The notes: generated by a model not told the origin, from the letters alone. 64,000 nucleotides of DNA from Marinibacterium anthonyi (GCA_003217735.2 CP031594.1:1-64000); one strand, 5' to 3'. Positions 42,677 through 53,125 are shown, counted from the first letter of the stretch. Numbers and translations are program-made.

Positions 42677-45469
42677 TCAGAAGTGGACCGACCGTGCCGT
42701 GCCCGGCTTTTCCAGCGGGGGCGAGAACTTGGTCAGGTTGATGCCTTCGACGGCCGCCTTGTATTCGTCCGCATTGGGCGTCCGGCCCAGGATCGCCGAC
42801 AGGACGACGACCGGCGTCGAGGCCAGCAGCGATTCACCCTTCTTCTCGGCGGAATCCTCGACCACGCGGCCCTGGAACAGGCGGGTAGAGGTGGCCAGGA
42901 CGGTGTCGCCCTTGGCGGCCTTTTCCTGGTTGCCCATGCACAGGTTACAGCCCGGACGTTCGAGATAAAGGATGTTCTCGTATTCCGTGCGGTTCTGCGT
43001 CTTGGGGAACAGATCGTCGAACTCGAAGCCCGAATACTTCTGCAGGATCTCCCAGTCGCCTTCTTCCTTGAGCTCGTCGATGATGTTGTAGGTCGGGGCC
43101 GCGACGACCAGGGGCGCCTTGAATTCGACTTTGCCGTTGGCCTTTTCCAGGTTCTTCAGCATCTGGGCCACGATCTTCATGTCGCCCTTGTGCACCATGC
43201 ACGATCCGACAAAGCCCAGGTCCACCTTCTTTTCACCGCCGTAATAGGACACGGGGCGGATGGTGTCGTGGGTGTAGCGGCGCGACGGGTCGGCGTTGTT
43301 CACGTCCGGGTCGGCGATCATCGGCTCGTCGATCAGGTCCAGGTCGACGACGACTTCGGCAAAGTACTTGGCGTTGTCGTCGGGCGACAGCGCGGGCTTT
43401 TCGCCCGACCGGATCTGCGCGATGCGCTTGTCGGCCTTGTCGATCAGCCCCTGCAGCGTGCCGGCCGCGTTTTCCATGCCCTTGTCGATCATCACCTGGA
43501 TGCGGTGCTTGGCCAGTTCCAGCGACCCGATCAGCGTCTCGTCGTTCGAGATGCAGATCGACGCCTTGGCCTTCATCTCGGCCGTCCAGTCGGTGAAGGT
43601 GAAGGCCTGGTCGGCCAGCAGCGTGCCGATGTGCACTTCGATCACGCGGCCCTGGAAGACGTTGTCGCCGTGCTGCTTGAGCATCTGCGCCTGGGTCGCG
43701 TGGACCACGTCGCGGAAGTCCATGTAATCGGCCATCTGGCCCTTGAAGGTGACCTTGACCGATTCCGGGATCGGCATGGTGGCTTCACCCGTCGCCAGCG
43801 CCAGCGCCACGGTGCCCGAGTCCGCACCAAAGGCCACGCCCTTGGACATGCGCGTGTGGCTGTCGCCGCCGATGATGACGTCCCAGTCATCCACGGTGAT
43901 GTCGTTCAGCACCTTGTGGATCACGTCGGTCATCGCATGGTACGACCCCTTGGGGTCGCGCGCGGTGATCAGCCCGAAGGTATTCATGAAGCTCATGAGC
44001 TTCGGGATGTTCGCCTGGGCCTTCTTGTCCCAGACAGATGCCGTGTGACAGCCCGACTGGTACGCGCCATCGACGGTGGGCGAGATCACGGTGGCGGCCA
44101 TCGCTTCCAGTTCCTGGCTGGTCATCAGGCCGGTGGTGTCCTGCGACCCCACGATGTTGACCTTCACGCGCACGTCCGATCCGGCGTGCAGGGGCTTGCC
44201 CTTGGTCGCACCCACGGCATTGGCGTTGAAGATCTTTTCCACGGCGGTCATGCCCTGGCCTTCGTGCGACACTTCCTTCGACGGCGCGAAGACCGGCGCG
44301 GGATCGACGCCCAGCGTTTCGGCGGCGAACGTCTGCAGCTTCTTGCCGAAGACCACGGCGTAGGAACTGCCGGCCTTCATGAATTCGACCTTCTGGGGCG
44401 TGAAGGCGGACGACACGTCGACCAGCTCTTCGCCGCCATCCGCGGATTTCAGCTTCTTGGTCTTGGTGTCGATGGTCAGGACCGTGCCGGTTTCAACCGA
44501 ATACTTCTGGTCGAGGATCGGGTTGCCTTCGTTGTTCAGCAGCGGCTTGCCGTCATCGCCCAGCTTCTTGACCCAGTTCTTCAGGTCCAGGCCGATGCCG
44601 CCCGTCACACCCACGGTGGTCAGGAAGATCGGCGAGATGCCGTTGGTGCCGGCCACGACGGGGGCATAGTTGACGAAGGGCACGTAGGGGCTGGCCGGTT
44701 TGCCGGTCCACAGCGCCACGTTGTTCACGCCCGACATCCGCGACGACCCGACACCCATGGTGCCCTTTTCGGCGATCAGCATGACGCGCTTGTCGGGGTG
44801 CTGCAGCTTCAGCGCCTCGATCTCCTTCTGCGCGGCTTCGCTGATCATGCACTTGCCGTGCAGTTCCCGGTCGGACCGCGAATGCGCCTGGTTGCCCGGC
44901 GACAGAAGGTCGGTCGAGATATCGCCTTCGGCCGCGATGTAGGTCACGACCTTGATCTCGTCCTCGACGTCGGGAAGCTTGGTGAAGAATTCGGCCTTGG
45001 CATAGCTTTCCAGCACGCCCTTGGCGATTTCATTGCCGGCCGCGAACGCCGTCTTCAGGCGATCCATGTCCGCTTCGTACAGGAACACCTGCGTCTTCAG
45101 AACCTCGGCTGCCTGCTTGGCGATCGCCGCGTCGTTACCCAGCGTCAGGTCCAGCAGAACCTCGACCGACGGGCCGCCCTTCATGTGCGACAGCAGTTCA
45201 AAGGCGAAATCGGGCGTGATCTCGGGGACGACGGCTTCGCCCAGGATGATCTTTTTCAGGAACGTCGCCTTCACGCCCGCGGCGCTCGTGGTGCCGGGCA
45301 GGGTGTTGTAGATGAAGAATTCCAGCGACTCCTTGCGGTGCTCGTTCCCGGTGTCTTCGATCTGGGCGATCAGTTCTGCCACCAGCGCGCCATCGTCGAT
45401 GGGCTTGGGATGCAGACCTTCGCTTTTGCGCGTCTCGATCTCGGTTAGGTAGTCTGTGTACAAGCTCAT
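42677..45469 (-). CDS. acnB: Aconitate hydratase B
   Basis: 930 aa from ATG 45469 (MSLYTDYLTEIETRKSEGL). Interconverts citrate and isocitrate in the TCA cycle and can also hydrate 2-methylaconitate in the methylcitrate cycle. N-terminal HEAT-like domain, then KCMISEAAQKE, QSGCHTASVWD, VIIGGDSHTRMSKGVAFGADSG, FVGSCMVHKGD and the iron-sulfur CxxC in RPGCNLCMGNQ. Somewhat longer than E. coli AcnB (865 aa). Transcribed alone: terminator downstream, and an operator-like palindrome at 45556 upstream. A core TCA enzyme on this replicon is noteworthy; whether the chromosome carries another aconitase cannot be seen. Confidence 0.96.
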   Translation of the reverse strand: MSLYTDYLTEIETRKSEGLHPKPIDDGALVAELIAQIEDTGNEHRKESLEFFIYNTLPGTTSAAGVKATFLKKIILGEAVVPEITPDFAFELLSHMKGGPSVEVLLDLTLGNDAAIAKQAAEVLKTQVFLYEADMDRLKTAFAAGNEIAKGVLESYAKAEFFTKLPDVEDEIKVVTYIAAEGDISTDLLSPGNQAHSRSDRELHGKCMISEAAQKEIEALKLQHPDKRVMLIAEKGTMGVGSSRMSGVNNVALWTGKPASPYVPFVNYAPVVAGTNGISPIFLTTVGVTGGIGLDLKNWVKKLGDDGKPLLNNEGNPILDQKYSVETGTVLTIDTKTKKLKSADGGEELVDVSSAFTPQKVEFMKAGSSYAVVFGKKLQTFAAETLGVDPAPVFAPSKEVSHEGQGMTAVEKIFNANAVGATKGKPLHAGSDVRVKVNIVGSQDTTGLMTSQELEAMAATVISPTVDGAYQSGCHTASVWDKKAQANIPKLMSFMNTFGLITARDPKGSYHAMTDVIHKVLNDITVDDWDVIIGGDSHTRMSKGVAFGADSGTVALALATGEATMPIPESVKVTFKGQMADYMDFRDVVHATQAQMLKQHGDNVFQGRVIEVHIGTLLADQAFTFTDWTAEMKAKASICISNDETLIGSLELAKHRIQVMIDKGMENAAGTLQGLIDKADKRIAQIRSGEKPALSPDDNAKYFAEVVVDLDLIDEPMIADPDVNNADPSRRYTHDTIRPVSYYGGEKKVDLGFVGSCMVHKGDMKIVAQMLKNLEKANGKVEFKAPLVVAAPTYNIIDELKEEGDWEILQKYSGFEFDDLFPKTQNRTEYENILYLERPGCNLCMGNQEKAAKGDTVLATSTRLFQGRVVEDSAEKKGESLLASTPVVVLSAILGRTPNADEYKAAVEGINLTKFSPPLEKPGTARSVHF

Positions 45470-45555
45470 GACGGTCCCTACGGTTCTGTATCGGGTCAGG
45501 TGTGGCACGGCTTTTTCAACGGGCCATGGGCGAGGTGACAAAGCGGAGGCCAAGT

Positions 45556-45577
45556 TTTGTATGCGGCAGTATACAAA
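45556..45577. promoter_or_regulatory. Palindrome upstream of acnB
   Basis: Perfect 7-bp inverted repeat TTTGTAT (45556-45562) / ATACAAA (45571-45577) with an 8-bp gap, 87 bp upstream of the acnB start. The half-site GTATAC/TGTATNCA type recalls operators of GntR-class carboxylate regulators. Likely governs acnB. Confidence 0.6.
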
Positions 45578-45741
45578 CAGCAGCCGAGTATCAAGATGAT
45601 TAGATCTGTCACATGGCCGCGAATGCAGCAATCTTTAGCGACATCGGGCGCGGCCAATTCGACCGTTCCGTGTGCTTTCGCCCCCGTCCTGTTCTTTGTC
45701 CTGTTCTTTGATCAGGCCAATACGGTGTGACACGGGGCTAC

Positions 45742-45766
45742 GAAAAGGGGGGCCTCGGCCCCCCTG
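45742..45766 (-). terminator. Terminator of the nqr operon
   Basis: AGGGGGGC (45746-45753) pairs with GCCCCCCT (45758-45765) around a CTCG loop, and on the minus strand is followed by TTTTCG. It lies 8 bp past the nqrF stop, the right place for the intrinsic terminator of nqrABCDEF. The remaining 300-bp stretch to acnB holds only promoter elements. Confidence 0.8.
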
Positions 45767-45772
45767 TCGTCA

Positions 45773-46996
45773 TCAGCCGCCGAAATCGTCCAGCATGATG
45801 TCTTCGCGGTCGACCCCAAGCTCCAGAAGCATGTTGATCACCGAGCTGTTCATGATCGGCGGACCGCACATGTAGAACTCGCAATCTTCGGGCGCCGGGT
45901 GGTTCTTGAGGTATTCCTCGAACAGGACGTTGTGGATGAAGCCGGTGTAGCCCTTCCAGTCGTCCTCGGGCAGCGCGTCGGACAGCGCCACGTGCCATTC
46001 GAAGTTCGGGAATTCCGCCGCAAGCTCGTCGAAGTCCTCGACAAAGAACATCTCGCGCTTGGACCGGGCACCGTACCAGAAGGTGATCTTGCGATCCCGG
46101 TTTTCCAGGCGCTTGAGCTGGTCGAAGATGTGCGACCGCATCGGCGCCATGCCGGCACCACCGCCAACGAAGACCATTTCCTTGTTGGTGTCGCGGGCGA
46201 AGAATTCGCCGAACGGACCGGAAATCGTGACCTTGTCGCCCGGCTTCAGGTTGAAGATGTAGGACGACATCTGCCCCGGGGGAATGCCGGTCGATCCCGG
46301 CGGGGGCGAGGCGACGCGGACGTTGAGCATGATCATGCCCTTTTCATCCGGGTAGTTGGCCATCGAATAGGCGCGTTCGATCGGCTCGTTGACCACCGAT
46401 TCGTATTGCCACAGGTTGAAGCGGTCCCAGTCTTCCCGGTACTCTTCTTCCACGTCGAATTCGGTGTACTTCAGCTTGTGCGCGGGCGCCTCGATCTGGA
46501 TGTAGCCGCCGGCGCGGAACTTGACGTCCTCGCCTTCGGGCAGGTCCAGGATCAGCGCCTTGATGAAGGTCGCCACGTTGTGGTTCGACCGGACGGTGCA
46601 TTCCCACTTCTTGACGCCGAAGACCTCTTCGGGAACCTCGATATCCATGTCCTGCTTGACCGCGACCTGGCAGGACAGGCGGTCGCCGCAGGCGGCTTCG
46701 CGCTTGGTGATATGGGTTTCCTCGGTCGGCAGGATCGACCCGCCGCCCGCGTGGATGCGCACCCGGCATTGCGCGCAGGTGCCGCCGCCGCCACAGGCCG
46801 ACGGCACGAACATCTTCTGCGCCGCCAGCGTCTGCAGCAACTTGCCGCCCGACGGCACCGAAATGGTCTTTTCGCCGTTGATGGTGATGTTGACGTTGCC
46901 CGAACTGACCAGTTTCGAGCGCGCCGCCAGGATCACCGTCACCAGCGCGATGACGATGATCGTGAACAGGAAGACGCCCAGAGAGAAAGTTTCCAC
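45773..46996 (-). CDS. nqrF: Na+-translocating NADH:quinone reductase subunit F
   Basis: 407 aa, GTG start. NADH-oxidising subunit of Na+-NQR. One N-terminal transmembrane helix, then a 2Fe-2S ferredoxin domain ([10 protein letters not shown] and a later RLSC), then a ferredoxin-NADP-reductase-like FAD/NADH domain ([36 protein letters not shown]). Electrons pass from NADH to FAD, then the 2Fe-2S centre. Last gene of the operon, 12 bp after nqrE. Confidence 0.97.
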   Translation of the reverse strand: METFSLGVFLFTIIVIALVTVILAARSKLVSSGNVNITINGEKTISVPSGGKLLQTLAAQKMFVPSACGGGGTCAQCRVRIHAGGGSILPTEETHITKREAACGDRLSCQVAVKQDMDIEVPEEVFGVKKWECTVRSNHNVATFIKALILDLPEGEDVKFRAGGYIQIEAPAHKLKYTEFDVEEEYREDWDRFNLWQYESVVNEPIERAYSMANYPDEKGMIMLNVRVASPPPGSTGIPPGQMSSYIFNLKPGDKVTISGPFGEFFARDTNKEMVFVGGGAGMAPMRSHIFDQLKRLENRDRKITFWYGARSKREMFFVEDFDELAAEFPNFEWHVALSDALPEDDWKGYTGFIHNVLFEEYLKNHPAPEDCEFYMCGPPIMNSSVINMLLELGVDREDIMLDDFGG

Positions 46997-47008
46997 GTCC
47001 GCGTTCCC

Positions 47009-47617
47009 TTACAGTTTCACGCCGCTGAAGGACATGAAGGCCATCGCCATCAGACCAGCGGTAAGGAAGGTGATGCCAAGCCCCTGCAGACCGTCGGGAA
47101 TGTCGGAATACTTGAGCTTTTCGCGCACGCCGGCCATCGCGGTGATCGCCAGCATCCAGCCGAAGCCGGACGAGACGCCGTAGGTGGCGGCCTGGGCAAA
47201 GTCGTAGCTGCGTTCCACCATGAACAGCGACCCGCCAAGGATGGCGCAGTTCACCGTGATCAGCGGCAGATACACACCCAGCGCGTTGTAAAGCGGCGGG
47301 AAGTACTTATCGAGGATCATCTCCAGGATCTGCACCAGCGCCGCGATCACCCCGATATACGAGATCAGGCCAAGGAACGTCAGGTCGACATCCGGAAAGC
47401 CCGCCCAGGCCAGCGCGCCGGGCGCCAGCAGGTAGTTCAGCAGCAGGTTGTTGGCCGGCACGGTGATGGCCTGCACCACCATGACCGAGATACCCAGCCC
47501 CATGGCCGTCTGGATCTTCTTCGACACGGCCAGGAAGGTGCACATGCCCAGGAAGAAGGACAGCGCCAGGTTTTCGACGAAGACCGCCTTGACCGCGAGG
47601 GATACGAGACCTTCCAT
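47009..47617 (-). CDS. nqrE: Na+-translocating NADH:quinone reductase subunit E
   Basis: 202 aa with six transmembrane helices. Has the conserved membrane-embedded cysteines, [20 protein letters not shown] and [15 protein letters not shown], that with NqrD hold the intramembrane iron-sulfur cluster. Its ATG shares one base with the nqrD stop, so translation is coupled. Confidence 0.97.
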   Translation of the reverse strand: MEGLVSLAVKAVFVENLALSFFLGMCTFLAVSKKIQTAMGLGISVMVVQAITVPANNLLLNYLLAPGALAWAGFPDVDLTFLGLISYIGVIAALVQILEMILDKYFPPLYNALGVYLPLITVNCAILGGSLFMVERSYDFAQAATYGVSSGFGWMLAITAMAGVREKLKYSDIPDGLQGLGITFLTAGLMAMAFMSFSGVKL

Positions 47618-48270
47618 CAGTGCGCCTCCACCGTCTGGATGCGGTATTCACGCTCTTCGACCTGGCCGGGTTTCCAGGTGCGCACGCCCCAGATGATCAG
47701 GCCGATCACGAAGAAGGCCGAAGGCGGCAGCAGCAGCAGGCCGTTCGGGACGTACCAGCCGCCGTTGTTGGTGGTCTGCAGGATGGTGATGCCGAACAGC
47801 GACCCCGACCCGAAAAGTTCACGGAACACCGCGACCACCATCAGCAGCAGGCCATAGCCCAGCCCGTTGCCGATGCCGTCGATGAAGCTCGCCACCGGCG
47901 GGTTCTTCATGGCGAACGCCTCGGCCCGGCCCATCACGATGCAATTGGTGATGATCAGGCCCACGAAGACCGACAGGGTCTTCGAGATGTCGTAGGCATA
48001 GGCCTTGAGCAGCTGGTCGACCACGATCACCAGCGACGCGATGACGACCATCTGCACGATGATCCGGATCGAACTGGGGATCTGGTTGCGCAGCATCGAG
48101 ATGAACATCGATGAGAACGCGGTCACCAGGGTCACGGCCAGCGCCATCACGAAGGCCACCTGCATCGAGGAGGTCACCGCGAGCGCCGAACAGATGCCAA
48201 GCACCTGCAGCGTGATCGGGTTGTTGTCGACCAGCGGATCGACAAGTTGCGAACGGTAAGTCTGTGCCAT
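47617..48270 (-). CDS. nqrD: Na+-translocating NADH:quinone reductase subunit D
   Basis: 217 aa, six transmembrane helices, related to NqrE and RnfE. Contains [13 protein letters not shown] and [15 protein letters not shown], each with the cysteine of its half of the intramembrane iron-sulfur site. The start overlaps the nqrC stop by one base. Confidence 0.97.
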   Translation of the reverse strand: MAQTYRSQLVDPLVDNNPITLQVLGICSALAVTSSMQVAFVMALAVTLVTAFSSMFISMLRNQIPSSIRIIVQMVVIASLVIVVDQLLKAYAYDISKTLSVFVGLIITNCIVMGRAEAFAMKNPPVASFIDGIGNGLGYGLLLMVVAVFRELFGSGSLFGITILQTTNNGGWYVPNGLLLLPPSAFFVIGLIIWGVRTWKPGQVEEREYRIQTVEAH

Positions 48271-49106
48271 CAGCTAACCTCTCCTGCTTGCAGCCGTTCA
48301 AGGAAGGTGCCGTAGCCGGCCTCGCCCATCCAGAAACGTACCAGGTTGTCCACGCCGCGCGACGTCAGGGTCGCGCCGGCCAGTGCATCCACGTGATAAT
48401 CCGGGCCTTCGGGCGGCACGGATTTTGACACCGTGATCGCAAGCTTGCCGTCTTCGGTAAACAGTTTCTTGCCGTTCCACAGCGCCTTCCACCGGGGGTT
48501 GTCGACCTCGGCGCCCAGACCGGGCGTTTCGCCCTGCTGGTAGAACTGCAGCCCGTAGATGTCGTTGCCGTTGGCCTCCAGCGCGATGAACCCGTACAGC
48601 GTCGACCACAGCCCGTAGCCTTCGATCGGCAGGACCACCTTGCTGATGGCGCCATTGTCGTCGCGCAGCAGGTAGACCATGCGGAACACCTGCATGGTTC
48701 CGCCCAGGCCGGCCGGATCCTCGTCAAGCGCACGCACGATCGCCGGATCGCCCGACGCCGCCAGTTCGTCGAAGGTGTCGATATCGAACTGGTCGGTGAA
48801 TTCGCCGGTTTCAAGGTCCAGCACGTGGGGTTCGAAGTTCGCGAACGCCTCGTCCACCGGCACGTCCGGGTCGTAAACGCCGGCGACCTGCAGGATGTTG
48901 ATCCGCTTGTCGCGCAGCTGGTTGGCCTGCTGCACCGGGCGCAGGGCCACGGCGGCGGCGGACACGATCATCGACGCGACCAGGCACAGCACGATGGCCA
49001 CGAACAGCGTCTTGCCCACCGAATCGGCCGGCGCGTCCAGGAACCGACGGATCAGACCCTTGCTCTCGCCGTTCCGCTCAACGGTCTCTTCGTTGACTTC
49101 AGGCAT
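48270..49106 (-). CDS. nqrC: Na+-translocating NADH:quinone reductase subunit C
   Basis: 278 aa from ATG 49106; the ORF start at 49145 adds a lead overlapping nqrB. One N-terminal helix ([15 protein letters not shown]), then a periplasmic FMN-binding domain. The covalent FMN-Thr site is [10 protein letters not shown] near residue 238, the target of the ApbE flavin transferase encoded divergently. Overlaps nqrB by 8 bp. Confidence 0.97.
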   Translation of the reverse strand: MPEVNEETVERNGESKGLIRRFLDAPADSVGKTLFVAIVLCLVASMIVSAAAVALRPVQQANQLRDKRINILQVAGVYDPDVPVDEAFANFEPHVLDLETGEFTDQFDIDTFDELAASGDPAIVRALDEDPAGLGGTMQVFRMVYLLRDDNGAISKVVLPIEGYGLWSTLYGFIALEANGNDIYGLQFYQQGETPGLGAEVDNPRWKALWNGKKLFTEDGKLAITVSKSVPPEGPDYHVDALAGATLTSRGVDNLVRFWMGEAGYGTFLERLQAGEVS

Positions 49107-50298
49107 TGCGCTTGGCCCTCCGTTTGATGTTGGCCTGCACGACAAAGTAGTCGATCAGCGGGGCAAAGACGTTGCCGAACAGGATCGCCAGCATCATGCC
49201 TTCCGGGAAGGCCGGGTTGATGACGCGGATCATCACCACCATGAAGCCGATCAGCGCGCCGTAGATGTAGCGCCCCACATTGGTGTGCGAGGCCGAGACC
49301 GGTTCGGTGACCATGAAGGCCAGGCCGAAGGCATAGCCGCCGACGACCAGGTGCCAGTACCAGGGCATGGCGAACATCGGGTTGGTGTCCGACCCGATCC
49401 AGTTCAGCAGGCTCGAAAAGGCGATCATCCCGGCCAGGCAGCCCACCACCAGCCGCCAGTTGGCGATCTTGGTGACCAGCAGGAAGGCCAGGCCGATCAG
49501 GCAGGCCAACGTCGAGGTTTCGCCGATACAGCCCTGGATCGTGCCGATGAACGACTGCATCCAGGTGATGCCGTACTGCGGCAGGGCCGCGACGCCGTCT
49601 GATGCGCCGATGGCCAGGGCCGTCGCGCCGGAAAACCCGTCGACCGGGGTCCAGACCGTGTCGCCGGACATGTAGGCGGGGTAGGCAAAGTACAGGAACG
49701 CCCGGCCGACCAGCGCCGGGTTCAGGAAGTTCTTGCCGGTGCCGCCAAAGACCTCCTTGCCGATCACAACGCCAAAGATGATGCCCAGGGCCACCTGCCA
49801 CAGCGGCGTCGTCGCCGGCATGATCAGCGTGTAAAGCATCGAGGTGACCAGGAAGCCCTCGTTCACCTCGTGGCGGCGGACGACGGCAAAGATGACTTCG
49901 AATATGCCGCCCGCGACCAGGGTCACGATGTAGATCGGCAGGAAGAACATCAGCCCGTGCAGCATGTTGGCCACGACGCTGCCGGGGTTGTACGAAATGC
50001 CGATGGCCCCGGCCAGGCGCGATTGCCAGGCCGACGGGCCATAGTCGGCGATGGCCATGTTGGCCTGCAGACCGGTGTTGTAGAGCCCGAAAAGGATGCA
50101 CGGAACGGTCGCGATCACGACGTAGGTCATGATTCGCTTCATGTCGATGTAGGACCGGGCGTGCGGCGCGACGGTGGTTACCGTCCGGGGCGTGTAGATG
50201 AAGCTTTCGACCATTTCGTAGAGGGGAAAGTACTTCTCGTACCGGCCGCCCTTGGTGAATTGCGGCTCAATCCTGTCGAAAAATGCGCGAAGACCCAT
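49099..50298 (-). CDS. nqrB: Na+-translocating NADH:quinone reductase subunit B
   Basis: 399 aa from ATG 50298 (MGLRAFFDRIEPQF); the longer frame is not family-like. About ten transmembrane helices, with riboflavin and covalent FMN sites; the FMN-Thr motif is FSGATALAIG around residue 232. This is the sodium channel and quinone-side subunit. Starts 5 bp after the nqrA stop. Confidence 0.97.
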   Translation of the reverse strand: MGLRAFFDRIEPQFTKGGRYEKYFPLYEMVESFIYTPRTVTTVAPHARSYIDMKRIMTYVVIATVPCILFGLYNTGLQANMAIADYGPSAWQSRLAGAIGISYNPGSVVANMLHGLMFFLPIYIVTLVAGGIFEVIFAVVRRHEVNEGFLVTSMLYTLIMPATTPLWQVALGIIFGVVIGKEVFGGTGKNFLNPALVGRAFLYFAYPAYMSGDTVWTPVDGFSGATALAIGASDGVAALPQYGITWMQSFIGTIQGCIGETSTLACLIGLAFLLVTKIANWRLVVGCLAGMIAFSSLLNWIGSDTNPMFAMPWYWHLVVGGYAFGLAFMVTEPVSASHTNVGRYIYGALIGFMVVMIRVINPAFPEGMMLAILFGNVFAPLIDYFVVQANIKRRAKRNA

Positions 50299-50303
50299 GC
50301 GCG

Positions 50304-51647
50304 TTACCCCTCCTTCTCGATCTTGGTGAGGCTGTCGCGCAGGGCGAGGCCGTATTCGTATTTGGCGGGGCAGGCAAAGCCGCACAGCGCCAGGTCTTCC
50401 TCGTCCAGCTCAAGCACGCCTAGCGCCTGGGCGGTGTCGGTATCCATCACCAGCAGCGACCTCAGCAGCTGCGTGGGCAGGAAGTCCTGCGGCATCAGCT
50501 CCTCGAAGGTGCCGATGGGCACCATGGCCCGCCGGCCGCCGTTCAGGTTCGATGTCAGCGCGTACAGCTTGTGGCTCAGCGCCGAACCCAGAACCGGCTG
50601 CATGGCGTATTTCTCGGCCATCGGCCGGATCCAGCCCATCGGGATCTGCTTGTGATCTTCCTCGATCAGCGTGACCTGCCGGGCGTAGCGCCCCAGGTAG
50701 GCGGTCGGGCCTTCGCCCGCGCGCCCGCTCAGGACGGACCCGGAAATCATCCGGATCGGCGTGTCGGTGGCCAGGTCGCCGGCGCACAGATCCGGGATCG
50801 ACGCGCCCGCGACCGTGCGCACCAGGCGCGGATCGCGGCACATCGGTCCGGTCAGGGCGACGATTCGCCGGCTGTCCAGCCTGCCGGTCAGCATCAGCCG
50901 GCCGATGGCGATCACGTCATGGTACCCGATCGTCCAGACCGTCTTGGCCGCCGACGGCGGTTCCAGGAAATGCATGTGCGTGCCGGCCAAGCCCGCCGGA
51001 TGGGGGCCTGAAAAGCCCACCGCCTCGACTCCGGGAACGTCGGCGCCCGGAATGTCGGCGCCGATGTCTTGGCAAAGATACGTCTTGCCCTCGGTCAGCA
51101 GCGCCACCGCGGCCAGCCCGCGGGCAAAGGCCGCGCCGTCCTCGGCGATGATCAGGCTTGCGTCCGCCGACAGCGGTTCACTGTCCATCGCGGTGACGTA
51201 AATGGCGGCCGGACGGGTGTCCGGGGCGGGGATCTTGGAATAGGGCCGGGTCCGGAACGAGGTCCACAGACCGGCGGAGCAGAGACGATGTGTCACACCC
51301 TCCGGCGTGTCCCCATCGCCCGTATCCGAGAAATCGACCGGCTCGGCGGCGGTAGAATCGACATCGATTTCGACACTGACCAGCACCCGCCGGGCCCCGC
51401 GGTTGACCGCGCGGACCCGCCCGGACACCGGCGCGGTCACCAGCACTTCGGGCATGTCCTTGTCGAACAGAACCGGGGCGCCCGCCGCGATTATATCGCC
51501 TTCCTGCACGGATAGGCGGGGTTTCAGCCCGATATAGTCCTGCCCCAGGATGGCGACGGTCCGAACATCAGCCGCATTTTCGATCCTGTCACCGGGCGCG
51601 CCCAGAATCGGCACATCCAGGCCTTTTCTCAACTTGTGTTGCTGCAC
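50304..51647 (-). CDS. nqrA: Na+-translocating NADH:quinone reductase subunit A
   Basis: 447 aa. The family N-terminus (HKLRKGLDVPILG) points to the GTG at 51647 as start. Peripheral cytosolic subunit with DSEPLSADASLIIAEDG, TIGYHDVIAIGRLMLTG, ALTGPMCRDPRLVRT and MGWIRPMAEKYAMQPVLGS. First gene of nqrABCDEF, divergent from apbE. The operon would make Na+-NQR the respiratory NADH entry point, building a sodium gradient that can feed TRAP and TTT transporters. Confidence 0.95.
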   Translation of the reverse strand: MQQHKLRKGLDVPILGAPGDRIENAADVRTVAILGQDYIGLKPRLSVQEGDIIAAGAPVLFDKDMPEVLVTAPVSGRVRAVNRGARRVLVSVEIDVDSTAAEPVDFSDTGDGDTPEGVTHRLCSAGLWTSFRTRPYSKIPAPDTRPAAIYVTAMDSEPLSADASLIIAEDGAAFARGLAAVALLTEGKTYLCQDIGADIPGADVPGVEAVGFSGPHPAGLAGTHMHFLEPPSAAKTVWTIGYHDVIAIGRLMLTGRLDSRRIVALTGPMCRDPRLVRTVAGASIPDLCAGDLATDTPIRMISGSVLSGRAGEGPTAYLGRYARQVTLIEEDHKQIPMGWIRPMAEKYAMQPVLGSALSHKLYALTSNLNGGRRAMVPIGTFEELMPQDFLPTQLLRSLLVMDTDTAQALGVLELDEEDLALCGFACPAKYEYGLALRDSLTKIEKEG

Positions 51648-51814
51648 GTCTTCTCGTCCCGTCCATTTTCCGGCTGTCTTATGCGACACCACGCCCCGCT
51701 TTGGAAGGTGTCAGGGCACAGTCTTTGAAATGAGAGTTGATCCCGATGGCGTTCTGCCGCAGAAGCGACCTCAACAGATCGAACAAATGCACGCAGCCCA
51801 GCGGAGTAGGCCTC

Positions 51815-52846
51815 TTGTCGAACCCTCTTCTCCTTTCCCGTCGTAGTTTCATGGTCATGCCGCTCGCGCTCGCGGCTTGCAAGCAGGGATGGTCGGTTCT
51901 GGAATTGTCAGGGCTGACCATGGGCACCGGCTATTCCATCGCCGCCGTCGATCATTCCAACAAGATCGACAAGGCGGACCTGCAATCGGCCATCGACGTC
52001 GCGCTGGCCCGGGTCAACACGCAGATGTCCAACTGGGACAACAGCTCCGAGATCTCGCGCTTCAACGCGTCCTCGTCGGGCGACAGCATGACCGTCTCGC
52101 CGCAGCTGGCCCGCGTGATGCAGGCCGCCGCCGACGTCCACGACGCCAGCGCCGGCGCCTTCGACGTCACCGTCGGCCCGCTGATCGACCTCTGGGGATT
52201 CGGCGCCGAAGGCACCCGCAACGACATGCCCGCCGACAGCGACATCGCCGACGCGATGGCCTGCTGTGGCCAGGCGCAATCGGTGGCGCTGCGCGGCAAC
52301 ACGCTGCACAAGCTGAACGGCGGGGCCGAAGTCTACCTGTCCTCGATCGGCAAGGGCTACGGCATCGACGAAGTCGCGCGCACGCTGGCCAGCTTCGGGC
52401 TGAACGACTACATGGTCGACATCGGCGGCGATCTCTACACCGCCGGGCGCAACCCCGAAGGCAAGCCCTGGCAGATCGGCATCGAGACCCCGAAATCCTT
52501 CGATCGCGGCGTCCTGAAGGTTGTCGGCCTGTCCGACATGGGCATGGCCACCTCGGGCGATTATCGCAATTATTTCAACGTCGACGGCCAACGCTATTCG
52601 CACATCATCGACGCCACCACCGGCCGTCCGGTCACCCACGACACGACGTCGGTTTCGGTCATGGCGGAAAACGCGATGATGGCCGACGCCTGGGCGACCG
52701 CGCTTCTGGTTCTGGGCCGCGAAAAGGGCCTGGAAATCGCGCGCGAACACGATCTCGCGGCATTGTTCATTGATCGCGACGTCAAAGACCCCACATCTGG
52801 TTTCAAGACCACGGCGACCGAGCGATTCACCGCGCTCACCGCCTGA
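51815..52846 (+). CDS. apbE: FAD:protein FMN transferase
   Basis: 343 aa from a TTG at 51815, preferred because GGAGTAGG lies at the right distance and it opens a twin-arginine lipoprotein signal (SRRSFMVMPLALAAC, lipobox Cys). An ATG at 51746 is the alternative. ApbE attaches FMN to Thr of NqrB and NqrC in the periplasm. Motifs: NSSEISRFN, DVTVGPLIDLWGFG, SSIGKGYGIDEVA, DIGGDLYTAG, RYSHIIDATTGRPV. Divergent from nqrA and followed by nqrM, giving a full assembly kit. Confidence 0.95.
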   Translation: MSNPLLLSRRSFMVMPLALAACKQGWSVLELSGLTMGTGYSIAAVDHSNKIDKADLQSAIDVALARVNTQMSNWDNSSEISRFNASSSGDSMTVSPQLARVMQAAADVHDASAGAFDVTVGPLIDLWGFGAEGTRNDMPADSDIADAMACCGQAQSVALRGNTLHKLNGGAEVYLSSIGKGYGIDEVARTLASFGLNDYMVDIGGDLYTAGRNPEGKPWQIGIETPKSFDRGVLKVVGLSDMGMATSGDYRNYFNVDGQRYSHIIDATTGRPVTHDTTSVSVMAENAMMADAWATALLVLGREKGLEIAREHDLAALFIDRDVKDPTSGFKTTATERFTALTA

Positions 52847-52873
52847 TCCGCAACCGGCAAGGGAGCCCCAGAC

Positions 52874-53107
52874 ATGTCGACCTTCGTTCTGACCTTCGGA
52901 TTGTTCGTGATCGTGATGGCGGGAATGGCGATCGGCGTGATGCTGTCGGGCCGCACGATCAAGGGCAGCTGCGGCGGTCTGAACGCCGTTGCAGGGGCCG
53001 ATCACTGCCTGGTCTGCAAGAAGGAAATCGACCCCGACAGCCCCCTGCGCGAGCGTCTTGAATGCCCGCGCGCCCGGGCCATGATGGAACGGGCCGAAGC
53101 GCAATAA
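52874..53107 (+). CDS. nqrM: Na+-NQR assembly/maturation protein NqrM
   Basis: 77 aa. One transmembrane helix (FVLTFGLFVIVMAGMAIGV), then four cysteines in the family pattern: SCGGLN, HCLVCKKE and ECPRAR. NqrM is needed to build the iron-sulfur site between NqrD and NqrE. It lies 27 bp after apbE on the same strand, so the two maturation genes are co-transcribed. Confidence 0.93.
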   Translation: MSTFVLTFGLFVIVMAGMAIGVMLSGRTIKGSCGGLNAVAGADHCLVCKKEIDPDSPLRERLECPRARAMMERAEAQ

Positions 53108-53125
53108 TCCTTTTGCAATAAAGGC

